Positions 24,558-35,267 of a stretch of DNA of 64,000 nucleotides are shown piece after piece. A program made the translations under genes and the position numbers. Location: the NCBI RefSeq assembly GCF_008728515.1, contig NC_044991.1, forward strand, positions 38,706,968-38,770,967, written 5' to 3'. This DNA comes from Papio anubis. Its lineage: Eukaryota > Chordata > Mammalia > Primates > Cercopithecidae. The notes beneath the pieces are model-generated. The model made no database searches. It saw nothing but the letters and a program-made list of their open reading frames with translations, and was not told the origin of the DNA. Positions within the stretch are counted from its first letter, which is position 1, and every line of letters begins with the position of its first letter.

Positions 24558-24819
24558 AGGGGGGGTCGAATGGCGTGTATGGTCCTTCATCATCATCGTC
24601 GTCCTCCTCTTCCTCCTCGTCATTCTCATTGTCCTCATTTTCATTCTCTGTTTCGTTGCCAGCCTCAGCCACAACATCGTCCCTCCGTGTCCCATTCACG
24701 CCCCTGTCTGGGGCACTGCTGGGCCCTGTCCCATTCTCCACAGTGTGCTTAATTGGGATTTTGATGGCCACCTCGGATTCCCCGTTGGTATAAGCCCTGC
24801 TGTTTATCAATCTTTGTCT
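24558..24819 (-). CDS. SLC24A3: SLC24A3 exon (acidic part of cytoplasmic loop)
   Basis: The largest visible exon, 262 nt, encodes 87 codons plus one base. It starts RQRLINSRAYTNGESEVAIK and ends YTPFDPP. Its middle is a Glu/Asp/Asn tract (NETENENEDNENDEEEEED, then further Asp) of the kind found in the NCKX intracellular loop. The acceptor is TTTCCAG and the donor is CCT|GTAAGA. The acidic run is built from an imperfect GAN trinucleotide repeat, so its length may vary between species or alleles. The opposite strand of this exon reads as a serine-rich ORF (24575-24793), which is an artefact of the same repeat. The intron separating it from the previous exon is only 776 nt, the shortest here. 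Confidence 0.95.
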
Positions 24820-25595
24820 CTGGAAAGAGAAAGGTGCACTCTTACCACGGTCAGCGGGATTGCAAATACCTTACACTCAGAACACGAACTGTTGGGATTT
24901 TTTCCTGACAGCTGACGAGATGCTTCCAGAAGACCCTGGAGTCAAGTTTTAAGGGGCCTCTCAATGTGATAACCAACTCCAGACAACGTCCTTCTGGGAG
25001 GAAAGATTAATTTTTGCAAATTTGAATTTGCAAATTAGAATTTGCAAATCCCTTTAGAGGAAAATTCTTGTGTCTGGGATGTGCAGTTCCTTGATACTCT
25101 GTGTACTGTGGTGTCATCTTTCTTCCCCAGACTGCAGGAGTTCCTGGGTTCCTATGTGAGAAAGCTGAACAACTGTGTTTGGACTAGTGTATCAACAAGG
25201 CTACACTCCAGAAAAGGAATGCACAGCAAAATTCAAGTTAGGGACTCTGTATTACTTTAAACTAAGGTAACCCTTAGTTAGCAACAATTTCTGTGCAAGT
25301 TTACGTCAGGGAGCTTTATTCAAATGGAACAATAGAAGAAAAATGTGGGTGAAAGGGAGAAGGAACAGGGGAGTTTTCTATATAAATGGGAATTAGTCCA
25401 TGTCTCAACACGTGGAGGGAATAGCAAGGGCCAGATACACAGCTGGTCCAGGGAACTAAGATTGGGAAATGGCTGAGGGATGCTGCGGTGTTAGACTTTG
25501 AGTTAGGTGCTTCTTCTTTCTAACAAGAAACGTTCTCTCTTTCCCAGAGTTTCCCACCCCTGTCCAGTGTCAGTGGACAGTGCTTTCCAAGGTAC
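24820..25595 (-). other. Short intron (content note)
   Basis: 776 bp without identifiable repeats apart from near-duplicate short words (TTTGCAAATTTGAATTTGCA) at 25012-25050. Confidence 0.8.
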
Positions 25596-25756
25596 CTCAT
25601 TGATCAACATGCGACTGGCCATGGAGAGCCGGGTCTTGGGGGGAAAGTGGCTGGTGATCATGATTCGAAGGCCAGCCTCAGAGAAGGAAAGCTGGTGTGG
25701 GTAGGCCGACAGCAGCTCGTCCACCATGATCACTGATGCTTTGCGGTGGAAATTTG
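25596..25756 (-). CDS. SLC24A3: SLC24A3 exon (cytoplasmic loop, conserved core)
   Basis: The 161-nt exon encodes 53 full codons plus a split Ala codon: ANFHRKASVIMVDELLSAYP, then HQLSFSEAGLRIMITSHFPP, and finally KTRLSMASRMLINE. This segment of the loop (VMVDE...F-EAGLRIMIT...TRL-MASR) is shared across NCKX3 and NCKX4. HRKAS matches a minimal PKA motif (R-K-x-S), but use as a phosphosite is inference. The acceptor CCCTAG has a good pyrimidine tract. The donor GAG|GTACCT departs from consensus at +4 to +6 (CCT for AGT) and is among the weaker ones in this gene. About 60 nt upstream of the exon in transcript sense lies a long purine-rich microsatellite. Confidence 0.95.
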
Positions 25757-25807
25757 CTAGGGAAATGGAAAACATAAGGTAAAATAACATTGAGGCCAGG
25801 AACAGGA

Positions 25808-26055
25808 AAGAGGCATTCATTTATTCTTCCTTCCCTTCCTTTCTCTTCCTCCCTTCTTTCCTCCCATCCATTCACCCATCCATCCATCCATCCATCGATC
25901 CATTCATCCACTCTTCTTTCCTTATTTCTTCCTTCCTTCCTTCTTCCAATCCATTCATTCTTCTTTCCATCCATCCAACTCACCTATCCACCCATCCATC
26001 CACTCTTCTTTCCTTATTCCTTCTTTCCTTCCTTCTTTCCATTCATCCAGCCAGC
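25808..26055. repeat. TTCC/TCCA microsatellite
   Basis: About 250 bp of interrupted CCTT and CCAT units, purine-rich in transcript sense, ending about 50-60 nt before the acceptor at 25757. Confidence 0.95.
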
Positions 26056-27214
26056 CAGGAAGGGTTGCAGTGAGCAAATTTTGAACAAGTCAAAATCTCC
26101 TTTCCATGGGTGTTAATGTTAAATCTTTTGAAAGGACTTGAAACAATTTAAGCATCATTCATTGACATGGTAAGAATTAATGATACCATAAGAGAATTCC
26201 TCCTTGTCCTCAAAGGATTCTTTTCCCACCACTCAGATCTGGGGCACAGAGAAGACTCTAAGAACTTTGTACCCTATATGCCCTTCAAATGTCAGCAATA
26301 TTCATCCTGAGCTGTTAAATGCTACTGGATTGACGTTAGTGCAGTTCTGCACTGGGGGACATGGTGGTGAAATGTACACATTCCCTCAGTGCAGTCTATG
26401 AGCAGAGCCGACAAGGGGTGGGTGAGTTGTTCATGTTACAGAGAACCGAGGTCAGAAGGGTGCTTGGGACAAATCCTGTGTGATAATTCACCAGAAGGCC
26501 TAAAAAAATGTGGCACGAAGGGTCCAGCTCCCTCTCTGTGAATGAGCAGTATATGCACACAGCTCAAGGGTACTTGGCTGCAGCCTCTTGTAGTACTAGC
26601 TCCTGTTTTCCAAGCCACTAAAGCATGAAAGGATCTCTGGAAACACTGGCTAATCCTAGGTAGCTCTCTTTGGCATAGTCCTTTTATGGTTATAAACTAC
26701 CCAGAAGAGAATAAACTCAATAAAATCCTCATGTGAAATGGTACTAAATCACTTAAGTCATTTGTTAAACATATGTATAATCATTCACAAAAATATATCA
26801 AATATTTAATTTTGAAAATCTAATAATGATGCAGTGATGTCAGAGATATGTTCGAAAATAACCCATAGATGTATTTGAAAATAACCTTTCTAATTTCTTT
26901 TTTTTTTTCCTTCCTGCAAAGCAACCATATGGGAACAAGAAAAAATAAACTCTTACATTTCAAGAGAAAAGTTTAAAAAATTAAATAAAAAAACACATTC
27001 CAGGCAAAATTCAATGATTATTTTCTGAGTTCCTCTAAGAAAAAATATTATATGTTTGAGAGCGCCATATTATTTCCCTTAGTATCTCAGCTGTTTTGTA
27101 AGACTCGATTGAATATAAGAATTACTTTGAAGGGGAAGGTACTTTTCTATTTCTATTTGCAGCTTGCAAACTGAGTTAGTGTAGCCTTAAAGTGAGTTTG
27201 GATCTAGTAATACA

Positions 27215-27385
27215 CTAATAACACCTGTCATTTATAGAGCATCGCACTAAACTCTTATACATATTTATCTGCTTTGCTTATTACAAAAATGATTCTCATA
27301 TTTCAGAAGAGAAAATTGAGGCTCAAGAGGTTATATAACCTGCTTCATAGTCACACAGCCAAAATGGGACAGAACCGGTATCTCA
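27215..27385 (+). repeat. MIR SINE fragment
   Basis: MIR core wording: TTTCAGAAGAGAAAATTGAG, GCTCAAGAGGTTATATAACC and CATAGTCACACAGCCAAAAT. Confidence 0.75.
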
Positions 27386-27669
27386 GAACCTAGGGTCTCC
27401 TTTCCTTTGCCATCCTGTTCTCTGCAGCACTCCCAGCAAATGTGTTGCCTGGAAATTTCCAGGGGGCTTTCTGAGCTCCAACGGGCTTACCAGGTATGAG
27501 ATGGCTCCATGACATTGTAGCGAAAGGGAGGGTTGGAGGACTGGAAACTTCTGCTCTATCTTGGGGCAGGGAGTGTCTTCTCAAGGCCAGCTAGGACACC
27601 CCATGTGTGGCTATGACAGTGGGCAGATGGGTTCATATTCTAGCACTTTCTTCTCGCACACAGTATCCC

Positions 27670-27685
27670 CTTGGTTACCTTTCTT
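27670..27685 (-). promoter_or_regulatory. Duplicated 5' splice site (target-site copy)
   Basis: The transcript strand reads AAGAAAG|GTAACCAAG, identical to the authentic donor at 27963-27978. It lies 293 nt downstream of that donor, behind the Alu A tail. Confidence 0.9.
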
Positions 27686-27962
27686 TTCTTTTCTTTTTTT
27701 TTTTTTTTGAGATAGGGTCTGGCTCTGTTGTCCTGACTAGACTACAGTAGAACAATCTTGGCTCTCTGCAACCTCTGCCTCCTGAGTTCAAGTGATTCTC
27801 GTGCCTTGGCCTCTCATGCAGCTTGGATTACAGGTTTGGGCCACCATTCCCGGTTAATTTTGTTGTATTTTTAGTAAATATGGGGTTTTGCCATGTTGGC
27901 CAGGCTGATCTTGAACTCCTGGCCTCAAGTGATCCTGCTGCCTTGGCCCCCACAGTGCTCTA
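27686..27962 (-). mobile_element. Alu, 5'-truncated, abutting SLC24A3 splice donor
   Basis: The Alu is in the same orientation as the gene. It starts near consensus position 33 (AGCACTGTGGGGGCCAAGG) and ends in an A-rich tail with AAAAG units. It is flanked by perfect 16-nt duplications at 27670-27685 and 27963-27978. The 5' copy follows TT|AAGA in transcript sense, a good L1-endonuclease site. The duplication spans the last 7 exon bases and first 9 intron bases of the 27972-28105 exon. Body divergence suggests an old AluS or AluJ. Confidence 0.95.
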
Positions 27963-27971
27963 CTTGGTTAC

Positions 27972-28105
27972 CTTTCTTAAGTAGCACCACAGTTGCGTCG
28001 CAGTTGCTGCTGTCATCAATTTCAGCATTGTTGGCCAATCCGTTGACCATGTTCCCGGCACCTTTTGTCCTCCTCTCAAAGCACTGATGTATGCAAGCGT
28101 TATAT
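27972..28105 (-). CDS. SLC24A3: SLC24A3 exon (start of cytoplasmic loop), Alu-abutted donor
   Basis: The 134-nt exon encodes 44 residues, from YNACIHQCFERR to ATVVLLKK, with one split base on each side. It begins the large intracellular loop with a basic/cysteine patch (CIHQCFERRTK) followed by an acidic-polar segment (EIDDSSNCD). The acceptor is TTGCTCAG and the donor is AAAG|GTAACC. Only nine intron bases separate this donor from a 5'-truncated Alu. The last seven exon bases and first nine intron bases are repeated on the far side of that Alu, so a second identical donor lies at 27678/27679. If the far donor were used, the exon would grow by 293 nt and hit a stop after 15 codons. Confidence 0.94.
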
Positions 28106-28961
28106 CTGAGCAAAGTAACAAGTGGGCAGAGTCCATCAGTGTTTGCCATTCTGCCATGTCTCAGCTCCCACCGAGTGCTCCTGGGAGCTCTCCCAGTCTG
28201 CATGTACAGTCCCCAGAGCTCAAGTTATTACTGTTCTAATTTTCTCAACCCATTCCCCCTCAGAATATACAACCTGTCCCATTTCCCAATTTATGAACAA
28301 ATGGTAGGTGAAAAGAAAACCACCATTATAGAAATAAACCAGATCACACTGCTTACTTTGCAACCTCTTTCATGCCAGTGGAGGCCTCTCTGGGATTGAG
28401 CTCCCCTTCTCAGTCTGCATATGGAAGGACTGTGCTAAGACTCAGTGGGATGGTCAAGGTCTACCTGCTCTGGGCCACATCTCCAGGGCCTTTGGAAGAA
28501 GGGGAAGCTGCCTCATCCACACCACTCCCCAAGAGCAGTGGCTGTGTGTCACAGTCTATGTGCTACAGGTCAGTTGGCCATCTAGGTCTCTATGTCTTTG
28601 GTTTCCTGAGGTCACGGATTGGGATTCTGCAAATTTCTATGACTATCGTGCCTAAGTTCCAGACCCAGTGGGCCCTTGGCTTTATGAAAACTTCTAGGCT
28701 AGGATCCTCCCGAATGATCAAGTGAATACATTGTGCAGTGTTCCTTACATGCCCCAGCAGGCTCAGGTGGGAAGGGAAGAAGCTTGTACAAGTTCCAAGG
28801 GTGGTTTTTTGCAAGTAAATGTTCCAGTCTCCCTAGCTTTAGTATGAGAAGATTCCCACAGAGGAATTCTAGAAAACTCATAAAAACTCATGGGCAAAGA
28901 CAGCCAGGCACAGTTTCCAGGTCACAGAAGGCTGCTACTGCTTTTCCCCATTCATCATTTA

Positions 28962-29168
28962 CTGGCCATGGGGCAGCTCACTGGGGACCTCCAGTTTAAC
29001 CTCCAGCCTCCCATAGGAACGGCAGCTAGGCATGGTGACCCTAAGTTGACAGCTGGAAGGCCACTCAACCTGGCCATGGGATGGCTCACTGGGGACCTCC
29101 AGTTTGACCTCCAGCCTCCCATAGGAATGGCAGCTAGGCATGGTGACCAGCTGGAAGGCCACTCAACC
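28962..29168. repeat. Two-copy tandem duplication, 108-bp unit
   Basis: CTGGCCATGG starts each copy (28962 and 29070). The copies are about 95 percent alike; the second lacks about 10 bp (CTAAGTTGAC). It gives the peptide repeat TGDLQF-LQPPIG-AARHGD in a non-genic ORF. Confidence 0.95.
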
Positions 29169-29639
29169 TATGTTTCTCTTCCCCTCCTCAACTCTTTTGC
29201 TGCTACAGACATGAAGCTCTCTGGATTCCCTCCCAGCTATCTCCCTTGCGCCTGATTCTTCAGTGGGGGCAGCTCTAGGGTGGCTGGCTTATGGCAACAA
29301 GACCTCAGAGAGATGAAGAGGTCCTCTGTAGCTGGACCATCTCGTCCATGAGGTCTTTCCTGTACACTCTAGGAACATGCAGTTACTACATTGCATGAGA
29401 GAGAACAGAAAACTAGTCAAAGTGACAGGTGCCATTTGTAGTTCATAAGACACGAAGCATAGAATTAGAACAGCACTATTTTGCAACCCAAATGAAATAA
29501 TGGATCCAGATACTGAGCACTGATGGCTGCCAACATTACAGAGAGAGAAAGGCAGACATCGCCGTGCCTCCTGATGATGGAACTCACCACCACTTGGGAC
29601 ATAGTCTAGCCCGAATCAGATCAATTACAGACATGCAGG

Positions 29640-30110
29640 AAACACAGAGGCCAAGGGAACAGACTGCACCACAGCATGGGATATAATCAACACTTTTCAA
29701 CCGTGGGCAACTCTGCAGAGCAAACAGCCAAACTTCATCAAAGAACAAAGTGCAAGGAAAATGCACACACACACACACGCATATACAGACACTCACACAG
29801 AGACACACACAGACACACAGACACACACAGAGACACACACACAGACACAGAGACACACAGAGACACACAGACACACACGCAGACACAGACACAGACATGC
29901 AGCACACACACACAGACACACACAGACATATACACAGACACAGAGGTCAAGGAAACAGACTGTGCCACATCAGGGGATGTAATCAACACTTTCCAACCGT
30001 GGGCAACTCTGCAGAGCAAACAGCCAAACTTCATTAAAGAACAAAGTGCAAGGAAAATGCACACACACACATATGCACACACACACATGCACACACACAC
30101 AGACACGGCA
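29640..30110. repeat. Tandem duplication with embedded CA/CACAGA microsatellite
   Basis: A unique 120-bp segment (29640-29770) recurs at 29938-30066 with about 92 percent identity, each copy followed by an ACAC-type array. The first array is 180 bp of ACACAG variants, the second only 45 bp. Confidence 0.95.
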
Positions 30111-30694
30111 CTCAGTCAAGGGCCACCGATTCTAATGAGTGGAATTTATTTGAATTCTCATTTTTAAAATATTTATGATATTCAAGAAACTAAAAGAAAA
30201 CAATCAAAAAGACATTTGTTAGGCCACTGAAAATTTGAACGCTGGGTATTTTATGACATTAAGGAATTAGTATTAATTTTAGGTGTGATGATAATGTTGT
30301 GGTTATGTTAAAGACAATTGTCCTTTTAGAATCCTAAAAGAGTATCCAGCTATGTCTAGAGAAGTCCAGATGTATACTGGAATTTTTGTGGATGAGCTAG
30401 TATGATGTCTGGGACTTCCAAATTACAGAAGAAAAGGGAAGTGAATATAGTGTGGATGGGGCAACTGTGGGTTGATGGTTTCTGGGGCTGGTGATGAGTG
30501 CGTGGGCTTCATTATACTATTCTGTTGACTCTTGTATATATTCAAAATTCCTGTTAGTGAAAAGACCTCCACACTTTATAGACTCAACAAGGATGCCTTG
30601 CCCCATAGGGCGACAGGGAAAGAGGCAGTGTTTCTGTCATCTTGACTTAGAATCCATTTCCCTGAAAGAAATATTGACTTGCATAAAGGTTGCT

Positions 30695-30832
30695 TTTTTT
30701 TTTTTTTTTTTTTTTTGAAACAGGGTCTTGCTATGCTGCTGAGGTTAGTCTCAAACCCCTGGCCTCGAGAAATCCTCTCACTCTAGCTTCCTGAATAGTT
30801 GGGATCACAGGCATGCACCACAGTGCCCAGTG
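30695..30832 (-). mobile_element. FLAM (free left Alu monomer)
   Basis: A 22-base T run precedes a single reverse left arm (GAAACAGGGTCTTGCTATGC ... CATGCACCACAGTGCCCAG) without a right arm. GGTTGCTTTT and GGTTTTGCTTTT are likely target duplications. Confidence 0.85.
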
Positions 30833-31014
30833 ATTAGGTTTTGCTTTTAAAGTACAAAAGCAAACCCATGTATTATACATTTATCAGGGTTTAGAGAACA
30901 GGATAATAATACTATACAGTGAGGGCTTTCTTGAAACTGGATGCAGAGTTAAACTAAGCTTATCTTAGCTTGACAGCTTAACTAAGCTGTCGCATTCCGT
31001 TCTCATGGAATATA

Positions 31015-31170
31015 TATAATAACAGTAGAAATTATTATTAATCTTTTTTTGCAGAAGAGGAAACTGAGATTCAAGATGGCTGAATAACTTGGCTGAGGTC
31101 CCACGGCTGTCAGTGGCAGGGGGCTCCGCTGTCAGGGCCGAATGTGAGGCACTGGTTCTTAACCACCAGC
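31015..31170 (+). repeat. MIR SINE fragment
   Basis: Shows GAAGAGGAAACTGAGATTCA and TGAATAACTTGGCTGAGGTC, the MIR core. Confidence 0.75.
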
Positions 31171-32823
31171 ACACATAACCCATCTAGGTAACAAATCCCA
31201 GAGCAGCGACCGGGGATGTACAGAAATCAATCCTTGCCAAGGCCAGGCAGGCTTCATGCTCCCTGAAGGTTTCTACCAACCTGGACAATCTGAAATTGCT
31301 TTCTGACCTTCAGATAGAATGTTTAAAGTCCTTTAAAAACTCTCCACCTAGGACGCTGCTGACGATTTTAATATATGCTGGTGTGTTTTTTTTTTAACTA
31401 CTGTTGCTGTTTTATATTTTTAATTGAATGTTTTAAATTTTGTGCTTGCACCCTGAAGCTATTTTATTGTGAAGCATGCAATTTTATAAATCAGATTTGA
31501 TAAAACCCAATGATTAAAGCCTCTGATTGCAGAGGGGGATGGCTAAAGAGCAGAGATTTCAATTTAGAACTTAGGACCAGAATTTATGCAGAAAATTTCA
31601 TGAGCACAGTAGCTTCCATTCCCGGTTTTGTTTGTATCCTGCTGGTTTGAACAGCTGGAATGTTGGTAAAAGTGAGGCATCAGCAGAAACACACCTCATT
31701 AGCTTCCACATTTGGTATGGTTTGGGGAAGAGGAGAGGATGTGTTCGCTGTTCTATCTTACTGTCCACGTGTTTTGACAGCAACTCATGGGCTTCAAGGT
31801 GGCTTAGAAAGGGGAGCAGGGGCCATAGGATGCATGACAGCAAAATTCCTCAACTCTCCTTCCCTCTGGTCACATCTGTTTTTGAAGAATACGTAACTCT
31901 GTGAAGCCCCTAGTGAATTCATTTTGAAACGTACTTTCTTGAAAATTAAGATTCAAGACCCAAGATTAATGTTGGGCATAGAGCAGACACTGTACGTCGA
32001 TTCTTCCAGAATAATCAACTAATCCACTTTTGGGAGCTCAATCAGACCCTCAAAATGTTAAAAAATCGAAACAATGCACTAGAAAACAACAAAGGAAGAT
32101 GTGTGAGTACACACACAGACAGCAGTTTGAGGCTTCCCCACTTGGCACTGATTCGCTATATAGCTTTGCTGTTTGAGGCAAAGAGGCATAAGATGGGTGC
32201 TCTGATCTTTAAAGGCCTTTCCTTTGGGGGCTGGAAACTTTGGAAAGGCTTTGGGTCAACTCTGGGTTTCATGAGAGCTCATCTGTCGGTATGTGACTTC
32301 ACGGTGTGTGACTTCTGGTTTCTTCATTAGTTACCTTACGGTACCAGGATATGTATGAGTAAGGTCCTACTCTAGGAATGCCCTTCTCCACTAAGCTCCA
32401 GATGTGCTTGCTCCTGTGATATTTGCCAATGACCATGTTGATTTCTCTCAACAAGCGTCTCAGTCACTGGTCACCAGAATTAACTTTTGTCAGGCCTCAA
32501 CAATAAGAAACCTTAACGTGTCAGTTCCAGACTGCTACCTGATATGTCCAAACTGGCCATTGTTGATGGATTTCTACTTTCTTGCCCCTAGAGAAGGCAG
32601 TCACTCCTACAGCTACATATGCTGGGGAAACATGGGCTAATTTAGAGGAAAAGAAGCTGCTCCCACAGGAGTGGGCAGCTGTAGCATAGAACATCTCTGC
32701 ATTATTTATAACCTCCTCATCCCAGTGGTGCCTGGCAAAAAGATGAACCAGCAGGCTCACAACCATGATGCTTACATGGTGCTTACAACTTAGAGCATGG
32801 GAAACATTGGCCATATAATTTTC

Positions 32824-33111
32824 TTTTTTTCCAATGAGATGGAGTCTCACTCTGTCACCCAGGCTGGCGTGGTGGCGTGATCTCAGCTCACTGCAACCTC
32901 GCCTCCCGGGTTCCAGAGATTCTCCTGCCTCCTCCCAAGTAGCTGGGATTATAGGCACGCACCACCACACCTGGCTAATTTTTGTGTTTTTAGTAGAGAC
33001 GGGATTTCACCATGTTGGCCAGGTTGGTCACGAACTCCTGATTTCAAGTGATCTGCTCATCTTGGCCTCCCAAAGTGCTGAGATTACAGGCATGAGCCAC
33101 CACGCCTGGCA
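32824..33111 (-). mobile_element. Alu (AluS-like)
   Basis: Reverse Alu from the eroded T run to CCACGCCTGGC, full length, with a small deletion near the left-arm end (CCTGCCTCCTCCCAAGTAGC). Confidence 0.93.
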
Positions 33112-33189
33112 AATTCTTGATATAAATAAGCTACTCCAACTCCAGGAGGGAAAAGAACACATGACATGGTGGTTTTAAAATATATCAAC

Positions 33190-33658
33190 AGTTCTTTGAC
33201 ACTCTTCCCTTCGCTAGGTGATGCCAGCCCCTTGAGTGTGGACTGGACTTAACGACTCGCTTCTAATAAACAGAATACGGTAGAAGTAATGGCATGTGAC
33301 TTCTGGGATATTATAAAAGGTGTTGCAGGGCCCTTCTTGCTCTCTGCTTGAATCACTTGCTCTGGAGGAAGCCACTCAAGCAGCTCTAAGGAGGAGCCCA
33401 CGTGGTGAGAAACTGAGCCTGCCAGTCAAGAGCCAGCATCACTTGAAGGCAGGTCCTCCCACACCTGTCTGGTACATGATGGCAACTCTGGCTGACTTCT
33501 TACCTGCAACCTCATGAGAGACTCTGAGCTGGAACCTTGCAGTTAAGCTGCTCCCGGATTCCTAACTCTCAGATAATGTGTGAGATAATACATGTTTGTG
33601 CTTTTAAGCCACTAAGTTTCGGGATAGTTTGTTATGCAGCAGTGGATGACTAATACCA
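33190..33658 (+). mobile_element. MLT1 MaLR LTR
   Basis: Complete MLT1 wording: GGCATGTGACTTCTGGGATA, CTCTGGAGGAAGCCACTC, CAACCTCATGAGAGACTCTG, TTTTAAGCCACTAAGTTTCG and final ATGACTAATACCA. Confidence 0.9.
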
Positions 33659-34251
33659 CGCAAATAATGGAAGTCCACAGATATTTGATCCATGATTTCA
33701 GTTGTCTCTTAACTAACTCTTCATCAGTTACCTCACGATAATTCCATGCCAGGATATGTTTGATGAAGGTCCTACCCTAGGAATTCCTTCCACAAGCAAG
33801 CCGTAGATACTGGGTCTACACAGACCACCGGAGGGCTGGCTCACGTTGGCCGCCATATTGAGTAGAATGGCAGTAGACTACCTTGTATCTTCCCTCACCC
33901 TCTATTGCAGTGTAACGTATTGAGTTGTATCTCCTTTGTGTTAAGAAAGAGAGTGAAGAAACCTTCCAGAGCTAGGCTGCCAGATCCTGAAGAGAGATTA
34001 GAGGTTCTAGAGAGTTCTCAAGTGAAACATTGAAGCTTTGAGTTTATCATCGTATATGGGCTGGAAGGGTCACTACAATTGATACTAATCAAAATTACAG
34101 TGACTCACAGCAGTCTGGCAGGGAGCCAAGTGACTGTGATGATACACACTGAAAAACCAGTCAGATACCCACCCCAACCCTCTTCCCATGTCATCACATA
34201 ATGTGGAATGCAAGAAACAGTTTTGGAAAAGAAATGAAGAATTTTACTTAC

Positions 34252-34305
34252 TTCATGATGACAATGTAGATAAGATACATCAGCACAAGGACTAAAGACT
34301 CCCAC
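34252..34305 (-). CDS. SLC24A3: SLC24A3 54-nt exon (transmembrane segment)
   Basis: This exon encodes the end of a Trp codon, then WESLVLVLMYLIYIVIM and two bases of a Lys codon. The 54 nt are 1 + 51 + 2, so phase is kept with both neighbours. The acceptor is CATGCAG and the donor is GAA|GTAAGT. The residues form a hydrophobic membrane helix that leads into the large cytoplasmic loop through the MKYNAC junction. Its length is a multiple of three, so skipping it would remove 18 residues in frame but delete a helix and probably invert downstream topology. Confidence 0.92.
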
Positions 34306-35267
34306 CTGCATGTAAACCAAGAACAGTTAAAGACAGTCATAGACATCTGTGAAACTCACCTGCCCCCTTTTTAAAGACACATTTGATGCAAACGGCCAGG
34401 ATAGTAAGGAGAAGGCAGACGTCGCCAGTGATGGATACTTCCTGGTCTAGAGACATTCTCTATGCTGCATAAGGCTGTCAACCATCTTTCTCTTCTCTCC
34501 TCATCTAAAGGGAAAATGCCCCTTCCTCTCTGTTATTTGTCACCTAAAAGAGCTCTTCGAAAGCAACAAGCCTTTCATACATGTTGCTGAATATAGGTCA
34601 ATATGTATACATCTGGCCTCAGCTTAATCATTCACTGAAACTATTCAGATATATTTACAAGGGGAAACTAAAATTAGAGGAATTGACAGGGGTGCCTGAG
34701 GGATTGTTGGGTATACAGGAGCCACGCCAAAAGGGTAGAAGGGGAGAGAGAGGCAGGCAGGCAGACAGATGGAACCTGGGCAGGGAAGGTACCAGCCAAA
34801 GAGTAAGAAGGAATAAGTGGGAAGACATTCCACAGGAAGGAAGAAAAGAAAAACCCACTGGAATGCGCCTTGAGCTTCTAATAGTCTGAATACTTCTGTT
34901 TTCTTTATCTTAGTGGCTAACAGCTAAAAACCAGGAACTTGTTTTCCCGGTTTCGCTTTAGCTACAGGATTAAATCGGCTCATTGAGGGAGTAATTTTGG
35001 CTTCAACGGTAGGTTACTGGAGAATGGTCAGATGAGGAAACTCCAGGTTATATCCATCCTTCCTTTTCTCTTTTCAAATTCCATGTCTAGAAGCTGATCC
35101 TTGAGAAATATTTGGTCAAATGTGAAAAGGATACATACACAAGGGTTTTTCTTGCAGCAGTGTTTATAAAAAAGTGAAAAGCTGGAAAGAGGCCAGATGG
35201 TTATAAAATGGGGCACTGGGCACATAAATGATAAGTATGTTCATCTATCCATTAAGAATGATTATGC

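Larger units (their letters stand above)
25757..27971 (-). other. Intron between two loop exons (content note)
   Basis: 2.2 kb. Contains a TCCA/TTCC microsatellite near the downstream exon, a MIR and, touching the upstream exon's donor, a truncated Alu. 26100-27200 is AT-rich and otherwise featureless. Confidence 0.8.
28106..34251 (-). other. Intron before cytoplasmic loop (content note)
   Basis: 6.1 kb. Contains two tandem duplications (28962-29168 and 29640-30110), a FLAM monomer, a MIR, one Alu and an MLT1 LTR. 28106-28960, 30110-30690, 31170-32320 and 33830-34250 show nothing recognisable. Confidence 0.8.

Noticed and set aside
24575..24793. Serine-run frame on plus
   Set aside because: Antisense of the Glu/Asp-coding repeat in an SLC24A3 exon.
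28890..29255. 121-aa frame with internal peptide repeat
   Set aside because: The repeat reflects a DNA tandem duplication; no other evidence of coding.
29676..30167. THTH-rich frame and CRISPR-like look of repeated ACACAG blocks
   Set aside because: Microsatellite in a primate genome; units are irregular and there are no spacers.
33825..33840. CCACCGGAGGGCTG as a CTCF motif
   Set aside because: Two mismatches, including a core A; too weak to list.
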